Below the pieces are notes generated by a model. That model saw only the letters and a program-made list of their open reading frames with translations. It did not search any database and had not been told where the DNA came from. From the NCBI RefSeq assembly GCF_014656135.1, contig NZ_BNBV01000036.1:1-53702 (forward strand): a stretch of 53,702 nucleotides of DNA. Reading direction: 5' to 3'. Position 1 is the stretch's first letter; each line of letters opens with the position of its first letter. The position numbers and the translations under genes are program-made. Shown one piece after another: positions 1-8,297 of the stretch. The stretch is from Streptomyces thermodiastaticus. Lineage in GTDB: Bacteria > Actinomycetota > Actinomycetes > Streptomycetales > Streptomycetaceae.

Positions 1-103
1 GAAGGGCTGGAAGATTCTCCGCGACTGCCGGCTCAGGGGTGACGGCGTGCATCACGCCATGCTCGGCGTCGCCCGCCTGCACAACCTCGCCCTCGCCGGG
101 TGA
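1..103 (+). CDS. C-terminal end of an IS5-type transposase (cut by window edge)
   Basis: An open frame enters from the left edge at base 2 and stops with TGA at 101-103. The last 33 residues read KGWKILRDCRLRGDGVHHAM and then LGVARLHNLALAG. This matches the usual ending of Streptomyces IS5-group DDE transposases, where R(G)xGVxxAxxxxAxLHNL is typical. The catalytic core lies outside the window, so intactness cannot be judged. The IS-like terminal sequence 40 bases downstream supports the call. Family assignment is from memory. Confidence 0.5.
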   Translation, partial: KGWKILRDCRLRGDGVHHAMLGVARLHNLALAG

Positions 104-140
104 CCGGCAAACGAGCAGGTCACCCGGCACGCCAGAAGCG

Positions 141-159
141 ATTCACGGGACAGCCCTTA
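141..159. mobile_element. Probable right end (terminal inverted repeat) of the IS element
   Basis: ATTCACGGGACAGCCC (141-156) followed by TTA (157-159) matches the outward end GGGCTGTCCCGTGAAT seen at the tips of many Streptomyces IS5-group elements. TTA would be the target-site duplication or part of it. The partner end lies beyond the window, so this is inferred from similarity and from its position 38 bases after the transposase stop. Confidence 0.45.
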
Positions 160-196
160 GATCGCGTGACTCTGGGGTCCGAAGACAGCAGTACTT

Positions 197-3100
197 CTAA
201 TGCGCCTTGGCTGCGTATACCCACACATCCGCCGGAAGCTCGTGTTCCAGGCGCCAGGTGATGGCCATTGGCCTGCTGCCCTCATGGTCAACATATGTTG
301 CTGGACCAAGAAGCATCCAGGGCTGAGACGTCCCTATGTCCGAGTCCTTGTAGCGCCGGAGGAAGAGTAGAACGTGGCTTCCCTTCTGTTCGTGCTGCTG
401 GTACCGCAACCCAGTGGGGGAGGTTTCAGAGGTGCTGTTCTGTGACTCCCAGTGGAAGAGGGTCCGAGTGCGTGCGTAATCCCTATACCGCACCGTGGGA
501 GAGAAGTCCTTCTCATCCTTCTCTGAGGTGATGAAAAGGGCATCTGTCTGATACTTCTTGGACCATTGGACACCTTGCGCCCAAGAGCGTGGCAACTGGC
601 CACCGATTCGTGCGACGTCAAGTGCCGCGAGGATTTCCGAGCGGTTGTATGAACTGTGCACCTTCAGGGGAAGCTCGCTGAGGCTTCCCGTCAGTGCGAT
701 GGGGTTGTGGTCAGCTCGGTCGATGACGTACGACAGCACCTGCGTCAGTTCATCGCGGAACCGTCGCTGATGACGAAGTGACGCGAACCCCTCCTGGTAG
801 CTAGTGAAGCCTCCCGCGTTATCCCAAATGTTGAAGAACAGCATGCGAGCGTAGGACTGATCAAGCTCGTTGAGATCTTCATACTGCGGGGCATCGTCCT
901 CGAGCAGGCGCAGATACGCTTTAGCTCGGTCCGGGTCGTCCACGTGGAGGAAGGCGTGAACCCTTTTGAGAAGTGCGCTCTCCTGTGCGGTTAGTGGTTC
1001 ATCGGTGAGGCCGGCTCGATGCAGAATAGCCGTCCACGAGTTATTGCTTCTGTAGAGCTCCTTGATGTCTCGCTGGCTTTCTCGGAGATAGCCGACGAGG
1101 CGCGAGGTTCCGAGAGCCTTGACCTCATTTGATATGGTCTTCACGGTTGCCTTAAGTTGCGTCCTGATGTTGTCGAGGACGAGTTTTTTGGACTTGCCCT
1201 CCAGGACAATCTGGCAGCCAGATGGAAGCTGGGGGAAATCTTGCTCGATATGCTCGACGAGCCGGTTCCGTGACAGATTAGTCAAGGCGCAGAATTGGTT
1301 CTCATAGCGGAACTCGGCCCGATGCTGCCCGATGAAGTCAAGCACAGTGAGAACGGGCTTGTTCGGCGTGCGGCGCAGCCCTCGGCCCAGCTGTTGCAGG
1401 AAAATGGTGGCGCTGTGAGTCGGGCGAAGCAGCAGCAGGGTGTCGACGTCGGGAATGTCGAGGCCCTCGTTGAACAGGTCTACGGAGAAGATTACCTGGA
1501 GATTCCCGTCGCGTAGGTCGCGTAGCGCTTGGGTCCGTAGGGTGCTCGGCGAGTCGCTGTCCAAGGCTATGGCGCGAAGATCTGTTGTGCGGCGGAAGTA
1601 ATCTGCCATGAAGTGAGCGTGTGCCTTGCTCACGCAGAACCCCAGAGCACGCATAGCGGTAGGGTCGAGAACTTTGTCCAAGACCTGCTGAACGACGATT
1701 TCGGCACGCTCGTCATTTCCCGTGTACAGGTTGTCGAGATCTTGGTCAGCGTACGCGCCTCGCTTCCAAGCCAACTGCGTCAGGTCGGTCTCGTCCGGGA
1801 TGCCGAAGTAGTGGAAGGGGCAGAGCAGGTCGTTCTCGAGAGCCTCCCACAGGCGCATCTCGGCAGCGATCCGGCCGTCGAAGAATTCGTCCTGGACGTT
1901 GAGACCGTCCATCCGCTCGGGAGTTGCGGTCAGTCCGAGTAGTTCCTTGGGGCGGAAGTGGTCGATCACTCGACGGTATGTAGACGCCGTGGCGTGGTGG
2001 AACTCATCGATGACGATGATGTCGAAGTGATCCTGAGCCAGTTGTTCTAGCCGCTGAAGGTTGAGCGACTGCACACTGGCGAAGACGTGGTTCCACTCGA
2101 GGGGATCCTTGCCGGAGTGCAGCAGTTCCCCGAAGGAAGCGTCGTTGAGGACCTTGCGGTACGTGCGCAGGGACTGGTTGAGAATCTCCTTGCGGTGGGC
2201 AACGAACAGCAGTCGCGGGCGCCCACCAGCCCACGTCTTGCAGAGGTTGCGGTAGTCGAGAGCAGCAGTGACCGTCTTACCTGTTCCGGTAGCTGCAACG
2301 AGCAGGTTGTGGTGGCGTCCGCGTATGTTCCGCTCAGCTTCGAGGCGCTCCAGCATGTCTTGCTGGTGCGGGAACGGACGTACGGTGAGGGCCGAGGGAT
2401 CGGTCGCCGACTCGCCGGCCGAGCGTGCGCCCCCAGCCTGTGCGAGTGCATCGTCGAGGCGTTCATAGTCGCGGTCCGGGTCGTAGGTCTCGAAGGCCGC
2501 GTCGTTCCAGTACGCATCGAACGTTGCTGCGATCTTCTTCACCACCGCTGGCGAAGTGACCGACGACAGTCGCACGTTCCACTCCAGTCCGTCGAGCAGC
2601 GCGGCGCGCGACAGGTTGCTGCTGCCGACGTAGGCGGTGTGGAATCCTGTGTCGCGGTGGAAGAGCCAAGCCTTGGCGTGCAGGCGCGTGGATCGTGTCT
2701 CGTAGTTGACTTTCACCGTAGCGCCGAAGTCTCGCACGAGGCGGTCGAGTGCTTTGCGCTCAGTGACACCCATGTACGTGGTCGTGATGATCCGTATGGG
2801 TACGCCCCGTTTGGCTGCGGTGCGCAGGGCCTCCTCAAGGACCCGGATGCCGTGCCACTTCACGAAGGCGCAGATCAGGTCGACCCGGTCGGCCGTAGCG
2901 AGCTCGGCCCTCAGCTCCGTTCCGATGCTGAGGTCTTCCGGCGCGTTCGTCAGCAGCGAGGTCTCAGATAACGGGGTGAGTGGACGGATGGCGAAGACAC
3001 CCGGCGCCTCTCGCTCAGCCAAGGCGAGAAGTTGCCGGGGACCTTCCACGAGAGTGCTGTGCGGCTCGGGACCGTGGTCAGCAGTGTCCGCGGCTATGGA

Positions 3101-3340
3101 CTCCAAGAGTTGGTTGGCAAACGACACCCGCTTGTCTGCTGGTAGTTGCTGGAGCTTGCGGGTGAGTATCTCGCCGATGTGACGAGCCAGCACCTGGGGC
3201 GTCGAGTCCTTACTGACTCGAGCGTCGATGGCCCTCCAGCCCTCGGCCTCAAGCTGGCCCAACTCGTCGCGCATCCGCTGGGTGATGAGCCTCTCGTACA
3301 CCCCGGCAACGGGCTTGCCCAGTTCCCCCGCCTGTGTCAT
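197..3340 (-). CDS. PLD-like nuclease / SF2 DEAD-type helicase / DUF3427 fusion protein
   Basis: A 1047-residue, three-part protein. Around residue 225 there is one phospholipase-D-type HxK motif (LHAKAWLF), followed by GSSNLS, as in single-motif PLD nucleases. The SF2 helicase core follows: Walker A ATGTGKT near 351, DEFHH box near 443, LTATPER near 468 and motif VI QQLGRGLRR near 650. The last 350 residues fit DUF3427. Proteins of this build are known as solitary DNA-repair or defence-type helicases; a nick- or end-processing role on DNA is inferred. The gene is visibly more A/T-rich than its neighbours and ends 40 bases from an IS end, which suggests horizontal transfer. No partner gene is apparent. 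Start ATG at 3340; the reading frame has no internal break. Confidence 0.85.
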   Translation of the reverse strand: MTQAGELGKPVAGVYERLITQRMRDELGQLEAEGWRAIDARVSKDSTPQVLARHIGEILTRKLQQLPADKRVSFANQLLESIAADTADHGPEPHSTLVEGPRQLLALAEREAPGVFAIRPLTPLSETSLLTNAPEDLSIGTELRAELATADRVDLICAFVKWHGIRVLEEALRTAAKRGVPIRIITTTYMGVTERKALDRLVRDFGATVKVNYETRSTRLHAKAWLFHRDTGFHTAYVGSSNLSRAALLDGLEWNVRLSSVTSPAVVKKIAATFDAYWNDAAFETYDPDRDYERLDDALAQAGGARSAGESATDPSALTVRPFPHQQDMLERLEAERNIRGRHHNLLVAATGTGKTVTAALDYRNLCKTWAGGRPRLLFVAHRKEILNQSLRTYRKVLNDASFGELLHSGKDPLEWNHVFASVQSLNLQRLEQLAQDHFDIIVIDEFHHATASTYRRVIDHFRPKELLGLTATPERMDGLNVQDEFFDGRIAAEMRLWEALENDLLCPFHYFGIPDETDLTQLAWKRGAYADQDLDNLYTGNDERAEIVVQQVLDKVLDPTAMRALGFCVSKAHAHFMADYFRRTTDLRAIALDSDSPSTLRTQALRDLRDGNLQVIFSVDLFNEGLDIPDVDTLLLLRPTHSATIFLQQLGRGLRRTPNKPVLTVLDFIGQHRAEFRYENQFCALTNLSRNRLVEHIEQDFPQLPSGCQIVLEGKSKKLVLDNIRTQLKATVKTISNEVKALGTSRLVGYLRESQRDIKELYRSNNSWTAILHRAGLTDEPLTAQESALLKRVHAFLHVDDPDRAKAYLRLLEDDAPQYEDLNELDQSYARMLFFNIWDNAGGFTSYQEGFASLRHQRRFRDELTQVLSYVIDRADHNPIALTGSLSELPLKVHSSYNRSEILAALDVARIGGQLPRSWAQGVQWSKKYQTDALFITSEKDEKDFSPTVRYRDYARTRTLFHWESQNSTSETSPTGLRYQQHEQKGSHVLLFLRRYKDSDIGTSQPWMLLGPATYVDHEGSRPMAITWRLEHELPADVWVYAAKAH

Positions 3341-3665
3341 CTAAGACCCCCTCCGACACGTGTGAACGTGCCACTGTTGTAACAGGCGGCACTGACAACG
3401 AACCCTGGGCCACAAAGAGGTCATCCCTGTCGGCGTGATCATCCGTCGAGCCGCACGTGAAGGGGCGGTGCACGGCCGCAACGTGTGCACGTTGTGCCGC
3501 AAGGTGGTCCCGCCGACGTAGCTCATCCACCCGCAGAGCGGCGTGTCCGGCGGACCTGTGACCGCGTTGCGCGGCGGCGATCAGCCCGGCCGGAGCTGCG
3601 CCCGATGGTGGGAGCCGCTTCTGTGCGTTCGCTGGACGGCTTGCGGATGGACCCGCAGCCGCCAC
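3341..3665. other. Gap without a convincing gene
   Basis: This 325-base stretch lies between the helicase start and the GNAT stop. It should hold the helicase promoter. Short frames exist on both strands, but none has a ribosome site and none resembles a protein family. One plus-strand frame ending at about 3520 contains CTLCRK and could be a gene scrap; it cannot be supported. Confidence 0.4.
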
Positions 3666-4190
3666 TTACCCGTGCAGGTCGCGGAGCATGACGGCGTAGT
3701 TCGGTGAGTCGGGGAACGGCTGGCGGTGGCCGACTTTGCGGTATCCCCATGTCTCGTAGAGGGCTTGCACCTTGGGGTGGTCCGGGTCGACCAGGAGTAC
3801 GGCCAGCGCCTCGGGCCGGGGTGCCAGCAGCGCCTCGTGCAGCCGTGCGGAGGTGCCGGTCTTGCGCCACGCGGGGCGCACCATCAGCTCGGAGACGGCG
3901 AAGGTCGACGTGTCGGCCGGCGGCTCGGGCAGGTGCTCGCGCCACCATTCGCGGCCGGGAACGGCCGGGGCGCCGTAGGCGAAGCCGACCGGTTCGCCGT
4001 CGTCGTAGCCGATGACGCATGCGAAGCCGGGGCGGGAGCCCCAGTGGTCGACGAACCAGGGGAATCGCTGGGTGAACTCGTCGTCCATCTCGTCCGCGTA
4101 GGCGTCCGCGTGTACGTCCAGCAGTGTCTGCCGGATCGCCGGCAGGTCGTGGTGGCCGAAGTGGCGCAGCTCAACGGCAACCGTGCTCAC
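3666..4190 (-). CDS. GNAT-family N-acetyltransferase
   Basis: A 174-residue cytosolic acyl-CoA-dependent acetyltransferase; substrate unknown. It has the GNAT order: N-terminal beta-alpha part, a central strand reading FAVSELMVRP, then a motif A variant (RKTGTSARLHEALL) near residues 110-125. It ends with ALYETWGYRKVG, the usual C-terminal strand in which the Tyr packs at the active site. Motif A lacks the classical Q/RxxGxG/A glycine pattern in full, so acetyl-CoA binding may be slightly divergent. The GTG start at 4190 overlaps the last 20 bases of the upstream TPR regulator gene, so the two are probably co-transcribed and translationally coupled. Confidence 0.8.
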   Translation of the reverse strand: MSTVAVELRHFGHHDLPAIRQTLLDVHADAYADEMDDEFTQRFPWFVDHWGSRPGFACVIGYDDGEPVGFAYGAPAVPGREWWREHLPEPPADTSTFAVSELMVRPAWRKTGTSARLHEALLAPRPEALAVLLVDPDHPKVQALYETWGYRKVGHRQPFPDSPNYAVMLRDLHG

Positions 4191-5466
4191 GGGGACTCCA
4201 TTCGGTCTGGAAGCGGTCGGTCCACTCGTGCGCGATGCGCGCGGTGGGTGCGTGTGTGATCAGGTCACGCTGGAAGTCGCCGAGGAGCCGGCGCATGCGC
4301 CCAGGGAGCGGGTGCCCGGCCATGATCGCGAACACATCGCCACTGGTGGCGCATGCCTGTTCGACGTCTCCTTGGTGGAGCTGGGAGAGTGCGAGGCACG
4401 CGGTGGTGTAGGCGCGGTTGCGGCGGTAGGACACGGGCAGCGCGGTGAGCGCTCGGTGGCATGCGGCTTCCGCCTCGGCAGGAGCACCGGTGACATCACG
4501 CACGATGGCGGTCAGGCAGTGCAGCTCGGCCGGGCCGTAGAAGGCGATCCATGGAGCGCGTGGCTGTGCAAGGTCGGCCTTTGCCAGCAGGTCTTCGGCG
4601 CGGCCCAGGCAGCGCAGGGCCGCGCGCTGGTCACCGCGGTAGGCGAAACCAACGGCGGTCCGGGCGTGTGCCAGGGAGGCGTGCAGCGGGCTGCGCCGGG
4701 CAGCAGCCGTCGTCAGCATGGCCTGAGAGGCTGCGACCGCCTCGCCGTACTCTTTGCGCTGCCGGGCGAGCATGGCCCGAAGGTTCCACACCCGCATGGT
4801 CATCTCGGAGTCCTGGGCGAGGCCCGCGAGGGTCAGGGCGCGATCGAGGTGCCGGCCGGCAACGTCGATCTGTCCTGCGTCGATCAGAGACCATGCGGCG
4901 GTGGCGGTGAAGTCCGATGCGAGCGCGAGCAAACGCTGCCGTACGCGCTGTGTAGCGGACCGCTTGTGCAGCTCGATCGCTTCAGCAGCGCCGGCCAGGG
5001 CTGCCTGGGCGAGGGTGCCATGCCCGCCGCGGTCCGCGTCGAGCGCGACGAGCCGCTCACCATGCTTGCGCAGCCGGATGATGTCTGTCGTTCCGACGCG
5101 GGACGGGGCGGCGATGAAGGGCACGGCGACAGCGGCGGCGGCATGAGTAGCCGCGCCGCAGAACTCGCGACGGAGCACCTTGGACTCCTCTGCTGGGGAA
5201 GTTGAGACGGTCGTGTGTTTCCCGCGAGGCACGAACCCTAAGGCCGTGATGGAGCGGCCTGTCACGGCCTCCAGGGCGCGGCGCTGTCGTTCCTGGGGCC
5301 ACCGGCTCTCCCCGGACAGCCACCGGAACACGGTGCGCTCCGATGTGGCGCCCTGGCGGCCGGTCAGGTCGCCGATGGCGTGGTTGACAGCGTCGGCCAG
5401 TTCTCTGGCCGACATCTGGTGCTGTGTCAAAAACGCGGCCAGAGCCGCGTTTCTGGTCTCCGCCAT
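4171..5466 (-). CDS. HTH-type regulator with TPR-like C-terminal region
   Basis: About 431 residues from ATG 5466. The first 80 residues look like a helix-turn-helix (LADAVNHAIGDLTGRQGATS then RTVFRWLSGESRWPQERQRR). An Ala-rich stretch with RREFCGAATHAAAAVAVPF follows; this Tat-like pseudo-signal is common in Streptomyces regulators of this class. The remaining 280 residues are helical repeats with TPR character (ARQRKEYGEAVAASQAML, TACLALSQLHQGDVEQACAT). The build is like the NsdA/BldD-linked HTH-TPR group often found beside small conserved genes. An in-frame start at 5574 would add 36 residues; I prefer 5466 because the domain begins there. It overlaps the GNAT gene by 20 bases. Target and signal are unknown. 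Confidence 0.75.
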   Translation of the reverse strand: MAETRNAALAAFLTQHQMSARELADAVNHAIGDLTGRQGATSERTVFRWLSGESRWPQERQRRALEAVTGRSITALGFVPRGKHTTVSTSPAEESKVLRREFCGAATHAAAAVAVPFIAAPSRVGTTDIIRLRKHGERLVALDADRGGHGTLAQAALAGAAEAIELHKRSATQRVRQRLLALASDFTATAAWSLIDAGQIDVAGRHLDRALTLAGLAQDSEMTMRVWNLRAMLARQRKEYGEAVAASQAMLTTAAARRSPLHASLAHARTAVGFAYRGDQRAALRCLGRAEDLLAKADLAQPRAPWIAFYGPAELHCLTAIVRDVTGAPAEAEAACHRALTALPVSYRRNRAYTTACLALSQLHQGDVEQACATSGDVFAIMAGHPLPGRMRRLLGDFQRDLITHAPTARIAHEWTDRFQTEWSPREHGCR

Positions 5467-5598
5467 GGGCCCACGGTAGGCAGTCCATGCGGTCACAGGA
5501 AGTAAAACGCGAGTCAATTCGTCAGTTAGGGGCGCAATGACCTGGCCGTCTTCGTCATGCCCGCGCACGGTCATGCGCGGTTAGGTGACGTGTAGCGG

Positions 5599-5636
5599 CC
5601 CTGTCGCGCCCCTGCTCCGTAAGGGGCGCGACAGGG
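5599..5636. repeat. Perfect 15-bp inverted repeat between divergent genes
   Basis: CCCTGTCGCGCCCCT (5599-5613) and its exact complement AGGGGCGCGACAGGG (5622-5636) flank an 8-base loop. The stem is as strong as a transcription terminator, but both neighbouring genes point away from it. It could be an operator, a terminator or attenuator in the leader of the plus-strand gene, or a scar of a removed gene. Confidence 0.7.
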
Positions 5637-5666
5637 TCCCCAGCCACTTCACGTGTTGAGGCAGTG

Positions 5667-6080
5667 ATGACCACAGCGAGCACGACGCAGGAGCGAGACA
5701 CCTCCCCTACCGGCCTGGATCCCACCCTGGCCGTGCTGTACGTGTGTGCGGAACGCGGCCATCAGATGCCCGGCCTGGCCTTGCAGCGCGCCGAGCATGA
5801 AGGCCGCGCCTTCGCGGCGAAACACGGACTGAAGATCACAGAGGTGATCGCGGACTTACACGGCACGGCGGATCCCTGTCAGCGTGAGGGATGGCTGCGA
5901 GTACGAGACGTGGCCGCAGCCGGTGCGGTCGGCGTCGTGATCGTCCGGTGGCCTGCGGTGATCGCGCCCGACCCGTGGCACGAACTGCGGTACCGCGAGA
6001 TCCGCTGGCTGATGGACCGGGGCGTTCGGGTGTGCTACTCGTGGGCGCCGCTGGCGGCGGGAAGCGGTGAGATCAAGTGA
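5667..6080 (+). CDS. Resolvase-like small protein lacking the catalytic serine
   Basis: About 137 residues. The fold pattern follows the N-terminal domain of serine recombinases. LAVLYVCAERGHQMPGLALQ stands where recombinases have YxRVS plus a Q-rich segment. It continues with REGWLRVRDVAAAGAVGVVIV and WPAVIAPDPW, equivalent to the region ending in RLSR. The nucleophile Ser and the RLSR arginines are absent, and there is no DNA-binding C-terminal domain, so recombination activity is unlikely. A GAGG ribosome site at 5658-5661 favours ATG 5667 over GTG 5664. The stop overlaps the GTG start of the next gene by 4 bases. Function unknown. Confidence 0.65.
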   Translation: MTTASTTQERDTSPTGLDPTLAVLYVCAERGHQMPGLALQRAEHEGRAFAAKHGLKITEVIADLHGTADPCQREGWLRVRDVAAAGAVGVVIVRWPAVIAPDPWHELRYREIRWLMDRGVRVCYSWAPLAAGSGEIK

Positions 6081-6313
6081 GCACCGCCCGCGGCATGCTC
6101 CACCGCGATCACCCATGGCTCGGCCGCACTGTGGAGGACACCACGACCGGCCGCCGCGGAATCCTGCGGGCCATCGCCCCCGACGGCGATCGTCCCCAAC
6201 CGGTCGCATGGCTGCTACCGGAAGGCGGAGGCACAGAGTGGACCACGGACCCGGACGCGCTCGCCAACCCGGCGCCCATCACACCGGTCACGCACTCCAA
6301 GCAGACACGGTGA
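6077..6313 (+). CDS. Small conserved-looking hypothetical protein
   Basis: A 78-residue soluble protein whose GTG start (6077) overlaps the upstream stop as GTGA, which signals translational coupling. Residues 1-45 (HPWLGRTVEDTTTGRRGILR, then AIAPDG) look like a small beta-barrel or SH3-like domain carrying the common Streptomyces motif GRxGxLxAIAPDG. The tail is GGGTEWTTDPDAL. No family function is known to me. With the preceding gene it forms a two-gene unit divergent from the HTH-TPR regulator, a pattern often seen in Streptomyces genomes. Confidence 0.65.
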   Translation: MSTARGMLHRDHPWLGRTVEDTTTGRRGILRAIAPDGDRPQPVAWLLPEGGGTEWTTDPDALANPAPITPVTHSKQTR

Positions 6314-6413
6314 GCCGGCCCAATTTCACCGGCCCGGCGTCGCGCTGGCGTGTGCGACCGCTGAGGCGGAGCTCAGCAGCCTCCTGCTCGTCCTACTCCC
6401 AGACCTCGCAGAC

Positions 6414-7451
6414 CTACGAGTCCTGTACGGGAGTTGCCCCATGACACTCCCCATACGACTTCCCCGACCCGCACCAGCACGCCGCTCCCCGCTCCGGGGG
6501 CCAGGGCACCGCGCGGCCGCGGGCTGCCAGGGTGGTGGCGTACTGGGGCAGCAGGGTCGCGTCGGTCGGGGAGGCGCCCTCCGCGGCGGCGAAGGCCTCG
6601 TAGGAGGGGACCGTGCCGCTGACGATGCCCAGGTTGGGGGTGCCGGAGGCGGACAGTTCGCGCAGGGCGGCCTCTATGGCGTCCAGGTGGGCGGTGTGGG
6701 AGGGGTACTCCGAGGTCAGGGACGGATACGAGGTCAGCAGCTCGTCGAGTTCGGCGGCCGGCCAGTGGAGGACCGCGACCGGGAACGGGCGGGACAGGGC
6801 CTGGCGGTAGGCGCCCAGCTCGGCGCGCAGGCGGGTGATCTCGGCGCGCAGCTCGGCCGGGTTCTCCGAGCCGAGGGACCACACGCGGGTGGGGTCGTGG
6901 AGTTCGTCCAGGGAGACCGGCAGCGTGCTGACGGAGTCGGCGAGGGTGTCCCAGGTGTCATGGTCCGTGCCGAGCTTGCGGCGGACCCGGTGGCGGCCGA
7001 AGAGGAGAGGGTGGGTGGCCTGCGGGGGTTCCGCGGTGTCCGCGATCAGCAGCTCCGCGGCCTCGGTGAACGTCGAGTGCGCGGCGTCCAGCTCGTCGTG
7101 GGCCTCCAGGGCCTCCGCGACGATCACCCAGGGGGCGGGGTCGCGCGGGGCGGTGGTGCGGATGCCCTCGATGATGGCCCGCGCCTCGGCGTCGTGGCCG
7201 TACTCCCAGAGGTTGGCCGCCTTCAGGGCGCGCACCAGGTGGGGGTTGTCCAGGTCGTCGGGGGAGGAGAGCAGGCGGTCGTAGAGCGCGGTCGCGGCGG
7301 GGCGGTCGCCGGAGACCTCCAGGTGGGCCGCGGCCCGGAGCAGCAGGGCCTCGGCGTCCTCGGGGTAGAGCGCGGCGGTCCGTTGCAGGCGGGCCGCCTC
7401 CGCGGCGTGGTCGACGGTGACGGCGGGGGTGTCGGGGCGCATGGGGGACAC
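6414..7451 (-). CDS. TPR protein with C-terminal SEC-C zinc motif
   Basis: 345 residues. The first 130 residues form TPR-like helical pairs (YPEDAEALLLRAAAHLEVSG; DPAPWVIVAEALEAHDELDA). A helical middle contains a short coiled segment (AELRAEITRLRAELGAYRQA). The protein ends with a SEC-C motif, CWCGSGKSYGECHG, that binds zinc and is found at the end of SecA and of many unrelated proteins. The role is unknown; protein-protein contacts or translocase association are possible. Starts at GTG 7451 or ATG 7442 are both plausible; neither has a good ribosome site. Confidence 0.75.
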   Translation of the reverse strand: MSPMRPDTPAVTVDHAAEAARLQRTAALYPEDAEALLLRAAAHLEVSGDRPAATALYDRLLSSPDDLDNPHLVRALKAANLWEYGHDAEARAIIEGIRTTAPRDPAPWVIVAEALEAHDELDAAHSTFTEAAELLIADTAEPPQATHPLLFGRHRVRRKLGTDHDTWDTLADSVSTLPVSLDELHDPTRVWSLGSENPAELRAEITRLRAELGAYRQALSRPFPVAVLHWPAAELDELLTSYPSLTSEYPSHTAHLDAIEAALRELSASGTPNLGIVSGTVPSYEAFAAAEGASPTDATLLPQYATTLAARGRAVPWPPERGAACWCGSGKSYGECHGATPVQDS

Positions 7452-7773
7452 CGTACTGCCGGCCGGTGACGAACGTCAGGGAGCTGCACCATCGGGGGAG
7501 GGAGAGACGGGAGGCCGTCGGCCTTCTGCCTCCGGCTTCTCTGCGCGGTGATGTGTGTCCTTGGTTCCCTTGATGTCCCGGCCCGGTCGTTCGTCCGGTG
7601 ATGTGCGGACCGGTCGGCGGGTGCACTTCGTCGACGCCGCTGCCGGCGCCGCCGCTACCCGGTCACTCGACCCTGCCGGAGCCGGGACGGTGGCTGGAGC
7701 CCCTCCCGGTGCATTGCGCCGATCAGGTATAACCGTCGGAAGACCAGAAGCAGGACGGAGAGGGGGAGCTGTC
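7452..7773. other. Intergenic region with candidate promoter of the DUF6412-YidC genes
   Basis: This 322-base gap separates two divergent genes. A TATAAC box at 7728-7733 lies about 40 bases before the GTG of the DUF6412 gene and is a plausible -10 element; no clear -35 box is spaced correctly. No further gene is visible. Confidence 0.35.
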
Positions 7774-8094
7774 GTGATCCGTGACCGAGTCGTCGCGCGG
7801 CTCGCCCCTGTGCTGCTGAGCCTGTTCCTGCTGGTGCAGCTGGCGCTGCTCGGCTCCGGCAGCCTCGCCGCGAGTGTCGCGCTCGCCGCGACCGCGGCCG
7901 CCGAGGCCGCGCTCGTCACCTGCGTGCTGTTCGCCGCGTGCCATGCTCCCGCCGTGCCGCCCACCCGGGTGCGCACCGCCATCCGGGACCGGGCCCGGCG
8001 TACGGCCTTCCTGCCGCAGCGCGATCCCGACGCCCCGGGCCGGCGCCGGCCCCGGGCACCCGGACGTGCCCTTCCGGCGGCCGTCGCCGCGTAG
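7774..8094 (+). CDS. DUF6412-type small membrane protein
   Basis: 106 residues from GTG 7774, preceded by the ribosome site GGAGAGGGGGAG. Two hydrophobic helices (LAPVLLSLFLLVQLALLG and the Ala-rich VALAATAAAEAALVTCVLFA) are followed by a basic, Pro-rich cytoplasmic tail. In Streptomyces this small protein typically sits directly upstream of a second YidC/Oxa1 gene, as it does here. A helper role in membrane insertion is inferred only from that pairing. Confidence 0.75.
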   Translation: MIRDRVVARLAPVLLSLFLLVQLALLGSGSLAASVALAATAAAEAALVTCVLFAACHAPAVPPTRVRTAIRDRARRTAFLPQRDPDAPGRRRPRAPGRALPAAVAA

Positions 8095-8105
8095 GGGCAC
8101 GCACC

Positions 8106-8147
8106 TTATCTCTTCTCCTTCACCGCTTATCTCTTCTCTTTCACCGC
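8106..8147. repeat. Two tandem 21-bp repeats upstream of the YidC gene
   Basis: TTATCTCTTCTCCTTCACCGC at 8106-8126 is followed at once by the same 21-mer with one change (8127-8147). It is pyrimidine-rich and unlike the surrounding sequence. The 21-bp period equals two helical turns, so it could be a tandem regulator site, but no regulator can be named. Confidence 0.7.
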
Positions 8148-8297
8148 CTTGTGTCGCGTGACCCACGCGGGCCGGCTCGTCATGCCGCTTGTGTCCTCAC
8201 CGGAGCGACGCATACCCCCAGCCTGGCCGGGCCGATGGCCCCTCGGGGGACATGTGCGCGCCGTGCCGCACGACGAGACCCCCGGAGGGCTCCTTTC

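Noticed and set aside
3400..3525. Short plus-strand frame containing CTLCRK
   Set aside because: There is no start with a ribosome site and no recognisable family, and the frame is too short to call a gene remnant.
6311..6444. Third small open frame after the 6077 gene, starting with an overlapping GTG
   Set aside because: Composition is low-complexity Ser/Arg, and it runs into the convergent SEC-C gene; coding potential is not supported.
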